A DNA stretch of 44,642 nucleotides, taken from contig CALSCO010002515.1 in assembly GCA_943704415.1 (NCBI GenBank), positions 1 through 44,642 of the forward strand, written 5' to 3'. Source of the DNA: Parvularia atlantis (taxonomy: Eukaryota > Opisthokonta > Rotosphaerida). The notes below the pieces were generated by a model. That model was not told the origin of the DNA. It did no database searches and saw only the letters and a program-made list of their open reading frames with translations. The position numbers and the translations under genes are program-made. Shown here one piece after another: positions 11,233 to 21,542 of the stretch; the first letter of the stretch is position 1; the number at the start of each line of letters is the position of its first letter.

Positions 11233-12808
11233 ATGGACTGGCACACCGCGCCGCCCCTCGCCGTCGTCCGCGCGCCCAACGCCTCGCGCGACCCGCGGCG
11301 CGTGCGCAACAACTGCCACCGGCTCGCGCGCTGGTGCGTGTGCCCCGCCGCACGCGCGATCGCCGCCCACACTGAGCACCGTCGCACCGCAGGGCGCCCG
11401 ACGGCAGCGCGATCGCGACGGCGGCCGAGGACGGCGGCGTGCGCGTGTACCAGGCCGATGCGCCGCGGTGGTTGCTCGCCGGTGGCGTGGGCGGCGCGGG
11501 CGATGCGCCGCTCGTGCGCAACGAGGGCGAGTCGGTGCGCGACGTGTGCTGGTACCCGGGCACGCGCGCCGGTGTGCGACGACCGGATCGCACGCCGGCC
11601 CGGGCGCCTCACGCGCGCGCGCGCCCACATCGTCAGACACGCCCGGCACCGCGTGCTTCCTCGTCGCCTCGCGCGACCATCCCACGCACCTCGTCGACGC
11701 CAGCACCGGCGCCACACGCGCCAGCTACCCCGCGCGCAACCTCGTCGACGAGGTCGTGGGCGCGCACGCCCTGGCCTTTGCGAGCGACGGCACGCGGTGC
11801 GCTGCCAGGCACGCAGCCGGGGCCGGGCGCTCACGACGTCGTCGCCGCAAGCTTTTTCGCCGGCTTTGACAGCGCCGTGCGGGTCTTCGACCTGCAGCGC
11901 CCCGGCGATGCCGTCGAGACCCGCCCGACGTCGCCCGCCCGCAGCGCGCGCGAAGGCCAGCGCGGCATCATCTCGGCCCTCGCCACAAGCCCTGGTGGCC
12001 GCGGCGTGTACGCCACGGGCTCGTTCGCGGGCCTGGTGGGGCTGTACGCCGAGGACGGCGGCCAGCTGCTGCACCTCGAGCGCGCGCACACGCACGGCGT
12101 GACGCAGGTCCGCGCTCGCGCACGCAGCGGCCCGGCAGCGCGTCCGTGCTCATCGCCGCGCGCCAGGTCGCCTTCACGCCCGGCGGCCGGCACCTCGTCT
12201 CGGGCGGGCGGCGCGACGACGCGCTGCTCTGCTGGGACATCCACCACACCGGCAAGGTGCTCGCGCGCATCCCGCGGCTGTGCACCAACAACCAGCGCCT
12301 GAGGTCGTCTCGCACGCGCGCGCGGCTGCGTGGCTTGACGCGTGCCCCGCGCAGCTTTGGCTTTGACCCGACCGGGCGCTACGTCGTCACGGGGCAGCAG
12401 AACGGCGTCGTGGCCGTGTACGACCTGCAGCACCTCGCCGAGACGTACAAGGTGCCGTCGACGCCGCTCGTGGCGCCGCTCGTGACGGCGTTCCAGGCGC
12501 ACGACGGTCCGCGCCGGCCGTGCATGGTTCGGGCGGCTTTGTCTCACTGTTGCGCGCGCACAGCCTGCGTCGTAGCGACCGAGCTGCACCCAACCCTTCC
12601 GCTGCTGCTCACGGCGGCGGGCGAGCGTGCGCACGGCGCCGCGCCCGACAGCAGCAGCAGCAGCAGCAGCAGCGACGACGACGACAACAACAACAACAAC
12701 AACGAGCACGGGCACTCCCCGGCCGTCCCGCAGCGCGCGCAACGGCCGCCACCCGACCACTCGCTGCGCGTGTGGCGCATCGGCCCGGCGTGGACGCCAG
12801 CCGAGTGA
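11233..12808 (+). CDS. WRAP53: Telomerase Cajal body protein 1 homologue (WD40)
   Basis: Seven exons: 11233-11333, 11393-11571, 11637-11796, 11852-12107, 12167-12303, 12355-12506 and 12564-12808. The spliced product follows WRAP53/TCAB1 blade by blade: RWAPDGSAIATAAEDG, VASRDHPTHLVDASTG then RASYPARNLVDEV, FDSAVRVFDLQRPGD, GQRGIISALATSP, YATGSFAGLVGLYAEDGG, SGGRRDDALLCWDIHHTGK, NNQR then FGFDPTGRYVVTG, and a last ELHPTLPLLLTAAGER blade. Family knowledge: it binds the CAB box of H/ACA RNAs and brings telomerase RNA and scaRNAs to Cajal bodies. The long N-terminal extension of the human protein is missing. A Ser/Asp/Asn-rich insertion sits near 12649-12705 inside the last blade. Its stop is 19 bp from the securin stop. 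Confidence 0.9.
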
Positions 12809-12827
12809 CAGACAGAAAGCAGGCGCG

Positions 12828-13501
12828 TCAGAAGTCCTGTACAGAAGACAGCCAGCGGTCGGCCCGTTCGAGCGCGCGCCGGTCGTGCTCGTCCTCGGCC
12901 GCTGCCACGTCGACCGCGGGCAGCGCCCACGCGGCGGGCTCGGCCAGCTGCGCGGCGGCGGCAGCCCACACGGCGGCGTCGAGCCCCTCGGGCAGGATGA
13001 AGGCGTGCCCTGGGCCAGCGCGCGCGCGGCTGAGCACCCCCACAGTGGGTCGTGCGTGCGGCGGGGCGCACCGTCGCGGGGCGGGCTCGGGGGCGCGTAC
13101 TCGACGTCGAGGTCGAACCCGTCGTCCTCTGCGATCGCCTGCACGACCGCTGCGCGCGCGCGCGCGCGCGCAAGACTGTCAGCGACGGCGGCGGCGGTGC
13201 GGCGGGCACGCGGCGACGCACGGCGCGGCGCGACAACGAGCACGGGTGCGGGCGCGGCCCTGTGCGCGGGCTTGCCGGACGCGGCCTTGGCGCTGCTGCC
13301 GCTGCCGGCCGTGGTGGCGGCGAGGGTCTTGTTGGTGATGTCCTGCATGGCCGCGCGGCGCTTGGGCGTGGCGAGGAGCGGCACGGGCGCGAGGGCGGTC
13401 TTGCCCGGCACGACCACGGCCCCGCCCGCGCCGCCGTTCTCCTTCTGCAGCGGCGCGGCGAGGCCCGGGCGCGGCGCGGCGCTCGCGGCCCGCGTTGTCA
13501 T
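12828..13501 (-). CDS. Candidate securin (PTTG1/Pds1/Cut2-like)
   Basis: Two exons, 13501-13072 and 13009-12828, encode 203 residues, close to human securin (about 202). Visible features in order are a KEN box (LQKENGG) near residue 20, a destruction-box-like element RAAMQDITN near residue 50 (RxxLxxxxN with Met for Leu), a basic Ala-rich middle, then DLDVEYAPPSPP. The last resembles the (D/E)-x-E-Y-x-P pseudosubstrate motif by which securins bind separase. A short helical C-terminus ends LSSVQDF. If correct, it inhibits separase until APC/C-driven destruction at anaphase. Securins diverge very fast and are mostly disordered, so the motif order carries the identification. Alternatives include another APC/C substrate, such as a cyclin N-terminal fragment, but no cyclin box is present. 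Confidence 0.6.
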
Positions 13502-13555
13502 CCTTCCTCTTTTTTTTGCAACTGTCGAAGCCTCTAGAACTGTGACAGTCGGGCG
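13502..13555. promoter_or_regulatory. 54-bp head-to-head spacer
   Basis: The region between the securin and ZNHIT3 start codons contains a T-rich run (about 13508-13518) that is unusual in this GC-rich sequence and may help open or position a shared promoter. This is inference from position. Confidence 0.4.
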
Positions 13556-14188
13556 ATGAGCACGGTCACGTGCTCGGTCTGCGGCGCGGCGGCGGCCAAG
13601 TACAAGTGCCCGCGCTGCCGTCTGCCCTAGTGCGTGCGTGGGCGCACGGCACGGCGGGCCGCACGGTGATGATCGCGCTCGTGCGTGGGCGCAGCTGCTC
13701 CGTCGCGTGCTACAAGACGCACCAGGGTCAGTCGGCCGCATCGTGCGCGTGCGCCTCTCAGCAACTGACCCGCGGCCCGCAGAGTCGCGCTGCTCGGGCC
13801 AGCCGCCAGCCGCATCCGACGCGCCCGCACCACTGCCCGCGCAGCCGGCACCCGCCTCCGAGCCGTCGGCGCAGGACGACGCCGGGCCGGTGGTCGACGA
13901 GGCCGCGCTGGCCAAGCTCGGTGCGGCTCAGCGCGATCCTGCACGCCATGCTTGGGGCCTCTGATGCGCGCCCCGCCAGGCACGTCGAGCGAGCTGCGCG
14001 AGCGCCTCGCCGACCCGGCCGTGCGCTCGGCCGTGCGCAGCATCCTGCAGTCGCCCAAGCCGTTGGACGCGCTCGCGTCGGCGCTAGACCCGAGCGTGCC
14101 GGGCCACATCGAGGGCCTGACCGCCATCGCCGCACTCATCCACGAGCTCGTGGACACACCGGCCCTGCTCGCGCGGCAGCAATGGTAG
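13556..14188 (+). CDS. ZNHIT3: HIT-type zinc finger protein, ZNHIT3-like
   Basis: Four exons: 13556-13629, 13695-13726, 13783-13920 and 13980-14188. The N-terminus is a zf-HIT finger: CSVCGAAAAKYKCPRC, then YCSVACYKTHQ, with the Cys/His ligands split across the first intron. An acidic/Pro linker leads to a helical C-terminal domain (DEAALAKLGTSSELRERL, then VRSILQSPKPLDAL). Length and order match ZNHIT3, which works with NUFIP in box C/D snoRNP assembly. The DEEAL-KLG then ELR segment is characteristic and separates it from other HIT finger proteins. Its stop lies 49 bp from the CSL stop. Confidence 0.85.
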
Positions 14189-14237
14189 TGTACGATCGCA
14201 GGCAATATCAAGGGAAGAAAGCAAAGCAGGCCGGGGC

Positions 14238-16895
14238 TTACACGCGCGAGAGGGCGTCGAACGTGAACGTGTACGACCGGCCGGTCGGGAACACGACGCC
14301 GTCGTCGCGCACGAGCAGCAGCGGCACATCAAACTGCGGCGTGTTGGCCAGCATCGCGGCGTCGGGGTGGCGGGCTGCGTTGCGCGTGAGACATGCGCAA
14401 CGCTGCGCTGCAAACACGCACCAAGCGCCAGCTGTAGCGGCGGCGGCTCGCACACGATAAACTCCTGACACCGGTAGCGCGTGCGCGACGGCGTGTGGCC
14501 GAACCACACCGTGAGCGATTGCGAAAAGTTCTCGCCGTAGATTTCGAGCAGCGAGCGGCTCTGGACCTGCGCGCACGGGACGGTCATGGGGGTTGTGCCC
14601 CCGGACGTCGCACGGCTGCGTCGCACTTTGAGGTAGTCGACGACGGGCGCGGGCGTGATCCTCTTGAGCGACGCGTTCGGCACCTCGTAAAAGTTGTACT
14701 GGATGCGGTCTGCGGCACCGTGAGGCCTGCGGTCGGCCGCACGCGCGGACGCACCGGTGCCGACAATCGTCCACGCGGCCGACTCGGAGATGCCCTCGTT
14801 GCTCGCGCTCGACATGGACGTGGCCTGTGCGGCGTCGCTGAGCAGCAACCGCGACGTCCGCCGACCGCCAGCGCGCACCCGCTCCATCAGCACCGCGTCG
14901 CCGATCAGCGCCATGTACAGATGGTCGCTGCCCTTGACCGAGAAGGCGACCTGTGCGCGGCGTCAGCGCACGACGCGACTGCTGCAGTGCGCGCGCCTTG
15001 TGCAGCTGCGAGATGGGCTCGTCGGTCGCGACAAGCGAGCTGTTCTTCTCGGCCTTGCGCACGATCAGCACGCCCGACTGGATGCCCGTCGTGACGCTCT
15101 GCAGCACGACCTCCATGCCGTAGTGCAAGTACTGCTCCTCGCCGTGCGGCGGCGGCCCTGCGGCGCTGTCAGCCCGCGCCTCGTGCCCCGCACTGCGCCG
15201 CGGTCGGCGCACTGCAGCCGTACGCCGTGATCGTGAAGGCGTCCCACGCGTTCGTCTTGGCCGTGAACTGCCCGTCCTCCACGCAGAGGTACTTGGTGCT
15301 GACGGTCTGCGAGCGGATGCGGTTGAAGAGCGCGATGGTCATGCCCGAAGAGATGCTGACTGCGGTGCGTGCGCGCGTGGCGGTGAGTGCGTGCATGGCT
15401 GGGTGCTCGTTGCACACACGCTCGATGTTCTTGGCCGTCTGCTTCTTCTTGGACGGCTTCGAGATGACCTTGATTGGCTTGGACTTGAACACGCCGACCT
15501 CGCGTCCGTCGCAAGTGGTCACCTGTGCGCGCCTCAGACCGGCCGCGGGTACGTCGGCACGGCGCGCACCTTGACGTTGAGCGAGAAGTGCTTGCGCTTG
15601 TCCGAGTCGGAGATGTACAGGCTGCGGAACACGGCTTTGCCCTGCTGGTCGAGCGCAAAGGGCTGTGCCTCCTTCCAGTTCTCCTCGAGGCCTGCCGGGC
15701 GGGTGAGCGGAGGCGCACACAGCAGGCCGGCCGGGGTGCGCACTAATCAGCAGCGTGGGGTCGCCGCTGGTTGCGTGGCCGCGCTGCCAGTTAGTGCCGA
15801 GCAGCTGCAGCGCGGGTGGCGGGCAAAAGAAGCGCTTCTCGGAGCCGTACGACTTTTGCGCGACGCGCGCGTTCCAGATGATGATCGACTGCTCCTGCTG
15901 CGGGTCCTGCAGGTACAGCCCGACGGCGTCGCTGCGAGGCGCGCGTGCGCGCGTTGAGCAGGCGCACTGCATGGAGCGGCTTGCGCACCGCACGGCCGGC
16001 GTGACCTCGACCTCGTAGACGCTGCGTGCGCGCGCCGATCAGCGCCGTCAGACGTCGCAAGCAGACGCACGGCTCAGGCGTCTGCGCGGCGGCGGCACCC
16101 GGCCCGAGCAGCGCCTCGGGGCTGAAGGAGCCGTGGAAGATGCCCGCTGCGTGGGCCATGTGCGCGGCGGAGAACATGCCGAGGACCTGGTGCTGCGTGA
16201 GCGGCGGGAGGGGCGGTGCGGGGCGGCCGGGCTGGAGCTGCGCAGGGAGGACGACGTGCTGCTGCTGCTGCTGCGTCTGCTGCTGCGATGGGTGGTGCTG
16301 CTGCTGGTGGTGGTGCAGCGGGTGCAGCTGCGACAGGCGCTGCAGCGTCTCGGCGCCCAGCCCGGCGCTGGTCGTGCGCGCGACGGCGGCAGCGGCGGCG
16401 GCGTCGAGCTTGTGGGCGAGGGCCGGGTGGGCGGCGGGGCCGAGGGTGAGCGCGGGATCGGCCCAGTGCTCGTCCTGCGTGTGCCGTGAGCGGGACAAGG
16501 ACGCGGGCCACAGGACGCACGTGCGGCGCCGTCAGTGGCAGCGGCACGGGCGGCGCGGCGCCGGCGGCGCCGGCGGCGCGTCGCGTCGTGGGTGCGGCGC
16601 GGCGGCGTGTGGCGAGCGCGGGCCGAGTCGCTGCCGCTGCTGTCGGGTCGTGCCCGTGGTCGTCGTGGTCGTGCCCGTGGTCGTGCCCGTGGTCGTCGTG
16701 GTCGCGGTCGGTGCCACGCCGCTTTCTCACGGTCCCGTGCGCGGCCGTGTCCCCGCTGCCGTTCGCGCCGCCGTCGCCGTCCGCGCGCCCGTTCTCGTCC
16801 CCGTCAGCACCACGCTCGCGCTTCGTCCCCGCGCCAGACGGCGGCGGCGCGGCGGCCTCGGCGGCGGCAGCGAGGGCTGCGAGGGCAGAGTTCAT
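14238..16895 (-). CDS. RBPJ: CSL (CBF1/RBP-J/Su(H)) transcription factor
   Basis: Twelve exons read leftward from 16895 to 14238; exon 3 is only 33 nt (16021-15989). The N-terminal extension is rich in His/Asp and Gln/His. The RHR-N domain contains RVAQKSYGSEKRFFCPPP, followed by LYISDSDKRKHFSLNVKV and FKSKPIKVISKPSKKKQ. The beta-trefoil domain has ALFNRIRSQTVSTKYL, LHYGMEVVLQSV and SQLHKVAFSVKGSDHLY. The C-terminal IPT domain has ITPAPVVDYLK and GENFSQSLTVWFG and ends near TFTFDALSRV. This is a complete, conserved CSL, the DNA-binding factor of the Notch pathway in animals, also present in fungi without Notch. The intron after SQLHK (14951-14996) has a GC donor. Nothing here shows a Notch partner. 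Confidence 0.95.
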
Positions 16896-16956
16896 CCGGT
16901 GGCAATTAATCGGCCTCTGCCGCCCGCCAGAGCTGTCTCACTCGGCACACGGCGTC

Positions 16957-18554
16957 TCACTCGCGCCACAGCCCCGCCAGCCGCCTGCGCGCCCGTGTCG
17001 CGTGCGCATCCAGCGTCGACTGCAGCTGCTGCGCCTCGCCCGCGAGACGCTGACGACCGGCGCGCGCCGCTCAGCCCCCACCCCTTCTCCGCCGACGGCT
17101 GAACGCGAGCTGGGGCCACGCCGTGAGCGATCGAGAGACGACGCGCACGACGGCGGACCTCGTCCAGCTGCCACCGCAGTTGATGCTCCTTCACCGACGC
17201 GACGGGTGCCGGCTCTGCGCTGGCCGGCTCGGGTGCCGCCGCTTCCTTGCGACGCTTGCGCCCTGCCCATGACGACGCAGCGCGCTTACGCTTGCCCTCC
17301 GATGCTCGCGGCGGTAGCGGTCGTGGTGGTGCTTTCTGGTCCTTGTGGGTGGTCACCGGTGCCGCCGGCTGTTTCGCTGGCACAGCCGACCTGCTTCGGC
17401 GGCGCCGCGTGCCAGCGACCGACGCACGCGCGGAGAACGCCACCGACATGTCCTGGCGCGCACGTCAGTCAGAACGCACAGCGCAGTGCATGTCGCAGGC
17501 ACCAAAAAGAAGAGGCCCTGCCGCGGGTTGCGCAGCAGGTGTGCGTCGAGGGCCTGCGGTGGCGCATGCGCCGCGGCCTGCTCGTGGTCCTGCGTCAGTG
17601 CAGGTCAGACGCGGCCGCAAACGCGCGGCAGTAGCACATGCACCTTCTTGTGCTGGATGGCGTCGCCGCGCGTCGCAAAGCGCCGGTCGCACAACGGCAC
17701 AGGACACTGGTACCGGAAGTAGGCCGCCGACGGCACGGGCGGGATCCACGGCGCGCTGGGCGAGGCCATGGTGGGTGCGGGCTCCGGCTTGGGCCTTGCG
17801 GTCGGCGCCATCAGTGCTGTCGATGCTGTCGGTGCTGTCGGCGCGAACTGTGCGCGCTCGCGCTCGTTGTCCTCGTCGAGCTGACGCTCTGTACCCGGGT
17901 GTGAGACGAGCGCCTGCTGCAGCACGCGCGCACGCGCACCTGCAGAGGGCGAGCCGTCGTCGTCCGAGTCTGAGGCGTTGGCAGCGACGGCGCTGGTGCC
18001 GTTGCGCGCCGAGTGGACGATGGGCACGACGTACTGGACGGCACGGCGCGCAGGCGGGCGGGTGAGCACGACCGGGCTGCAGCGGAAGAGCGCGGCCGCG
18101 CAGCGACCTTGCCGTGGAGGCGGCGCCCGTGCGCGATGAGGTTAGAGCGGACGGAGAAGCGCATGGTGCAGTCAGACAGCGGGCACTGGTACGGCTTCTC
18201 GCCCGTGTGCGCGCGCATGTGCTGCACAAGCTTGGTGCGCTCGAGGTACGGCGTGAAGCGCCAGCAGCCGGACCAGAGGCAGTACAGGCGTCTGCAGCAT
18301 CGGCGGCTGTGTCAGCCGTGCGGCTCATGGGACGTGCGCCCGCCCGCACTTCTCGACGCTTGGCGCCGACGCGGCGACGGGCCCCATGACGGTCACACCG
18401 ACGTGGACGTCCTCGACGTGCACCACGAGCTCGTCCTGCAGCACGAACACGGCCGTGCAGCTGTCCCATCTGTGCCGGTGCGCGTGGGCGGGCGGTGCAG
18501 CAGCGCGGACGGCCCGCCGTCGCACCGGCACCGGTGCTCGCTCTGTGTCGACAT
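16957..18554 (-). CDS. C2H2 zinc finger protein, GLI/ZIC-like fingers
   Basis: Eight exons: 18554-18526, 18469-18350, 18291-18108, 18033-17940, 17888-17644, 17589-17503, 17452-17159 and 17049-16957. After splicing there are four fingers: [38 protein letters not shown] with [27 protein letters not shown], and [19 protein letters not shown]. Fingers 1 and 2 have the C-x-W-x-x-C form seen in GLI/ZIC families, and the HTGEKPY linker is classical. After a Pro/Ala linker, a basic NLS-like segment ([17 protein letters not shown]) leads to a short C-terminal coiled coil ([11 protein letters not shown], then [16 protein letters not shown]). The last intron is 109 nt, long for this window. It is probably a nuclear DNA-binding protein; orthology is unclear. 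Confidence 0.75.
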
Positions 18555-18589
18555 CGCTGTCACGATTCAATCGCAGGCCACGTGGCCGG
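18555..18589. promoter_or_regulatory. 35-bp head-to-head spacer
   Basis: Only 35 bp separate the start codons of two zinc finger genes on opposite strands. No TATA-like sequence is seen. A shared bidirectional promoter is the simplest reading. Confidence 0.45.
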
Positions 18590-18869
18590 ATGAGCCGTCA
18601 ACAACGCGACGCGCCCGATGCGGCGCCCGATGCGGCGCCCGATGCGCCCGTCGCGCGCGCTGCCGCCGACCTCGCCGCCCTCGCCGACGTGCTGCTGCTG
18701 CGCGCCGGCACCGACGTGGCCGATGGCGCGGCCGGCGACGACGAGAACGATGTCGCGCACGCCGCGGCCCAAGCCGTGCTGCAGCGCCTGAGCGCGCTGG
18801 TGCAGCGCACGGCCGACCTCGCGCTCTGGACGCGCTACCATCGCACGTGCGTGCGCATGAGGCAGCCCG

Positions 18870-18908
<39 letters not shown>

Positions 18909-19452
18909 CCCCGCGCCGCGCAGGGTCGCTGGCAAGCGCCGCACGACGCGCTGCGACTGGCGCACGGTCCTCGCAGGCGCGGCCCTCGCACGCGACACCG
19001 TCAGCCCCGCGTGCGCTGCCTCGCGCCCGTCGTCGCCGCCGCACGACTTATCAACAACGGCGCAGGGCCCTCGAGCGCACCCAATCACGCCTTGCGACCA
19101 TCTACGGGCCGCCAGTCCGCGCCGCGCCCGCGCCCGCGCCCGCCGAGCCGTCCGCACCGCGCAAGAACGCCGCACAGACGAGCGCCGCGCTGTGCCCCGT
19201 GCGTGCGCGGGCGCGGGACCCTCTGCGCCTGCTGACGCCGCTGTAATGTCGCAGGTGGAGGGCTGCGGGCGACGCGTGCACCGACGCGGACTCGCGCGGC
19301 ATATCAGCGCCGTACACGGCTACACCGCCGAGAACGGCTGCTCCGTGTGCGGACCGCCCGAGCGGCGCGTGCAGAGCGCAGCCGAGCGGCGCGTGCGCCT
19401 GGCCGTTGCTGCCGCCGCTGCCGTGTCTGATGAGCCCATGAGCACAAACTAG
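18590..19452 (+). CDS. Small single-finger C2H2 protein
   Basis: Four exons (18590-18846, 18924-19010, 19066-19198, 19255-19452) give 224 residues. The N-terminal half is Ala/Asp-rich and helical (ARAAADLAALADVLLLR, VLQRLSALVQRTADLAL). Near residue 150 a C2H2 finger, CPVEGCGRRVHRRGLARH with a second His in AVHG, is assembled across the last intron, followed by a C-x-x-C pair (CSVCG) and an Ala-rich helix. The first intron carries a (CA)n microsatellite. No family was recognised; one DNA-binding finger plus a helical domain suggests a regulatory or RNA/protein-binding role. Its stop codon overlaps that of PPAN on the other strand. Confidence 0.65.
18873..18905 (+). repeat. (CA)n microsatellite inside an intron
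   Basis: About 16 CA copies lie in the first intron of the small C2H2 gene, between the donor at 18847 and the acceptor at 18923. Confidence 0.95.
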
Positions 19453-21291
19453 CTGTCGTCTGCCTCGTCGGCGTCGTGCCACTCGTCGTTGTGGTCGTCG
19501 TTGTCGTCGTCCGGGTCGCCGAGCACGTCGTCGTCGTCATTCTCGTCGGCGTCATCATTGCCGTCCAGCTCGTCGTCGCCGTCTGCCCCGGCTCCGTCCC
19601 CATCGTCGTCGCTGCCGACCGGTACGGCTGCGCCGCCCTCCGCCCGCCGCCGCTTCTTCTGCTGCTGCTTCTGCTCAAGCGCCGCCTGCTTGCGCTGCAC
19701 GTTGGCCTCCTGCTCGGCGCGCCGCTGCGCCTTGAGCTCCTCGCGCGCCTTGCGCTTCGCCTTGAGCGTTTTGATTTCTGCCGCCGACTTTGCGACTGCA
19801 TGGGCCCCGCGCGCACGTCAGCCCGCGCCCGCCGCTCGCGTGCGCACGCGCGCACTAAAGTCGTGGTAGAGTACGTCGCCGTCGCAGAAGCCGGCCTGCA
19901 CCTTGATCAGGCGCAGCTCCAGCCGCGGCCCGAGCTCCTTGAGCCTAATCGCGCGCTGCTGGGACTTGGTGTTGCCCCTGGGCGGAAGTGTGAGCACGTC
20001 TCCAACCCGCACAGCCGGTCAGGAGCGCACCGCCCGACGTAGTTTTGCCCGAGCTCGACGCGCGAGTCGCCGTCCTCCGCGTCGCTGTCGGACAGCGCGT
20101 CCTCCCTGCGACGCGCATGCGGGGCTCGTCAGCCGGCCAACGGCGCGCCCGCCCGGCCGCACTTGAGGATGTAGTCGCTGATGTCGTTGTAGCTGGCGAG
20201 GTCGGGAATGTTGGTCTGCACAAGGCGCTTGATGCTTTTGCTGATGCCCACGGGCGCGGCCAGAATGAGGTAGTGCCGGATCTCGACGCGGTCTGCGCAG
20301 CGGGCGTATCAGCATGAGCTGCGGCGACGTACGCCGGTGACGCCGCGCACACCCGTGTCCTTGTTATAGTTGATCAGCAGCACGCGGCGCACGTTGGCCA
20401 GCTTCATCTGGGACGAAGCCGCTGCGTGAGCGCACACCTGAGAGCGCGTGCTGCCCGCGCGCGGGCCACCTCCTTCACGTTGATCGGCGGGAACATGTTC
20501 TGGAAGAAGGTAGACATGAGCTGCAGCTTGTTGTCGCCGCCGTTGAAGCCGTTCATGACCAGCTGCGGCGCAGCGTCCTCAAACACGCGCGCATCGATGG
20601 CAGCCGTGCGCCCGCACCAGCGGCGCCGTGTTGAACTCAGCGCCAGTGGCGCGCTGCTTCGTCTGCGCGGCCAGGACGTCGTGGGCGAGCGTGTACCGGT
20701 CGATGCTGCGGCGCGGTGAGGCGCCGTGTAAGTGCGAGCTCAGCAAGGAGGACGACGCACCGGAACTGCAGCGTCGGCCCGCGCGGCATGCGCGCCAGAC
20801 GCACGTTGGTCCCTTGGTGCGCGCGCCGTGAGCGCGCTGCTGCCGTGCGGGCGCACGATGCACGGGGCGCACCGGCGTCGGTCTGGCGGAACAGTACGAG
20901 GTGCGTCACGCCGAACGGGCCGGCGATGGCCACAAAGTCCTTGAGGCGGTTGCTGCTCTTGTCCTGCGCGGCCTGCGGTGAGCGACGACGTCCCGTACGC
21001 GCGCGTGCACACCTGCAGCTTGACGGCCGTGTTGGGCTCCATCACGCGCCGGAAGTCGCGCACCAGTTGCCGCACGCTGCGCCCCGGGCCCCCGCTCAGC
21101 GTGCCCGGTGCGCCGTCAGCCGCCGCGCGCACCTCTTGCCGGCCTGGCCGCTCGCGAGCACGAAGCTGCGCGGGACCTTGCCGGCCGCGTCGGGCTGCTT
21201 GACGTGCGTGCGGCGCTTGCGCTGCTGAGGCGGTGAGCGAGCGCGGGCGCGGCGTGGGGGCGCGGCGGCGGCGTACTCGGCGGCTCGGCAT
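19449..21291 (-). CDS. PPAN: Ribosome biogenesis protein PPAN/SSF1 (Brix domain)
   Basis: About twelve exons read leftward from the ATG at 21291. The product matches Peter Pan/SSF1: PRSFVLASGQAGKS, VRQLVRDFRRVMEPNTAVKL, KDFVAIAGPFGVTHLV, RLARMPRGPTLQF, NGFNGGDNKLQLMSTFFQNM with FPPINVK, RRVLLINYNKDT, ISKSIKRLVQTNIPDL, then the closing GRGNTKSQQRAIRLKELGPR and LRLIKVQAGFCDGDVLYHDF. A Lys/Arg/Gln-rich helix and a long Asp/Glu tail end the protein. It binds pre-rRNA/5S RNP in the nucleolus for 60S assembly. The first coding exon is tiny (MPSRR) and less certain. The TAG stop (19449-19451) shares two bases with the opposing gene's stop. Confidence 0.93.
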
Positions 21292-21542
21292 CGCCACGTG
21301 GCCACGGACGCGCTCAGTGTGCGATCACGGCCGTGATTGCGCGGCGCAGTGCCTTGAGTTCCCAAAGGCAGCAGCAACGCCAAGGCAGCAGCAACGCCAA
21401 CAGCACGACCCGGGCACGGCAACAGCAAGACACGGGCACGCGGCATGGCAGCGCAGACAACAACGATAGCAGCCTGGCAGCAGCCACAAACGTTGAACAA
21501 CAACGAAGCTAACCCTACCCGCAGACGCACCGCACGCGGCTC
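21292..21542. promoter_or_regulatory. Upstream region of PPAN with a 17-bp direct repeat
   Basis: A 251-bp spacer between the PPAN start and the LIM gene stop. It contains two exact tandem copies of AAGGCAGCAGCAACGCC at 21365-21398 and further CAGCAG/CAACAG runs. It should contain the PPAN promoter and the LIM gene 3' end. No gene was recognised. Confidence 0.5.

Noticed and set aside
11831-13915. A 694-residue open frame on the - strand
   Set aside because: It runs antisense through WRAP53, and only its part at 13072-13501 (securin exon 1) looks coding. Long open shadow frames are expected at this GC content.
14567-14626. CSL exon 10 read through into exon 11 without splicing
   Set aside because: The 60-nt segment is open, but it begins GTGCG, ends GCGCAG and has no counterpart in the CSL family, so it is treated as an intron.
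17453-17502. Separate small gene starting at the ATG at 17449 ([10 protein letters not shown])
   Set aside because: A GTGCC...CAG intron at 17453-17502 joins this frame in phase to the upstream zinc finger exons, so it is the C-terminal part of that gene.
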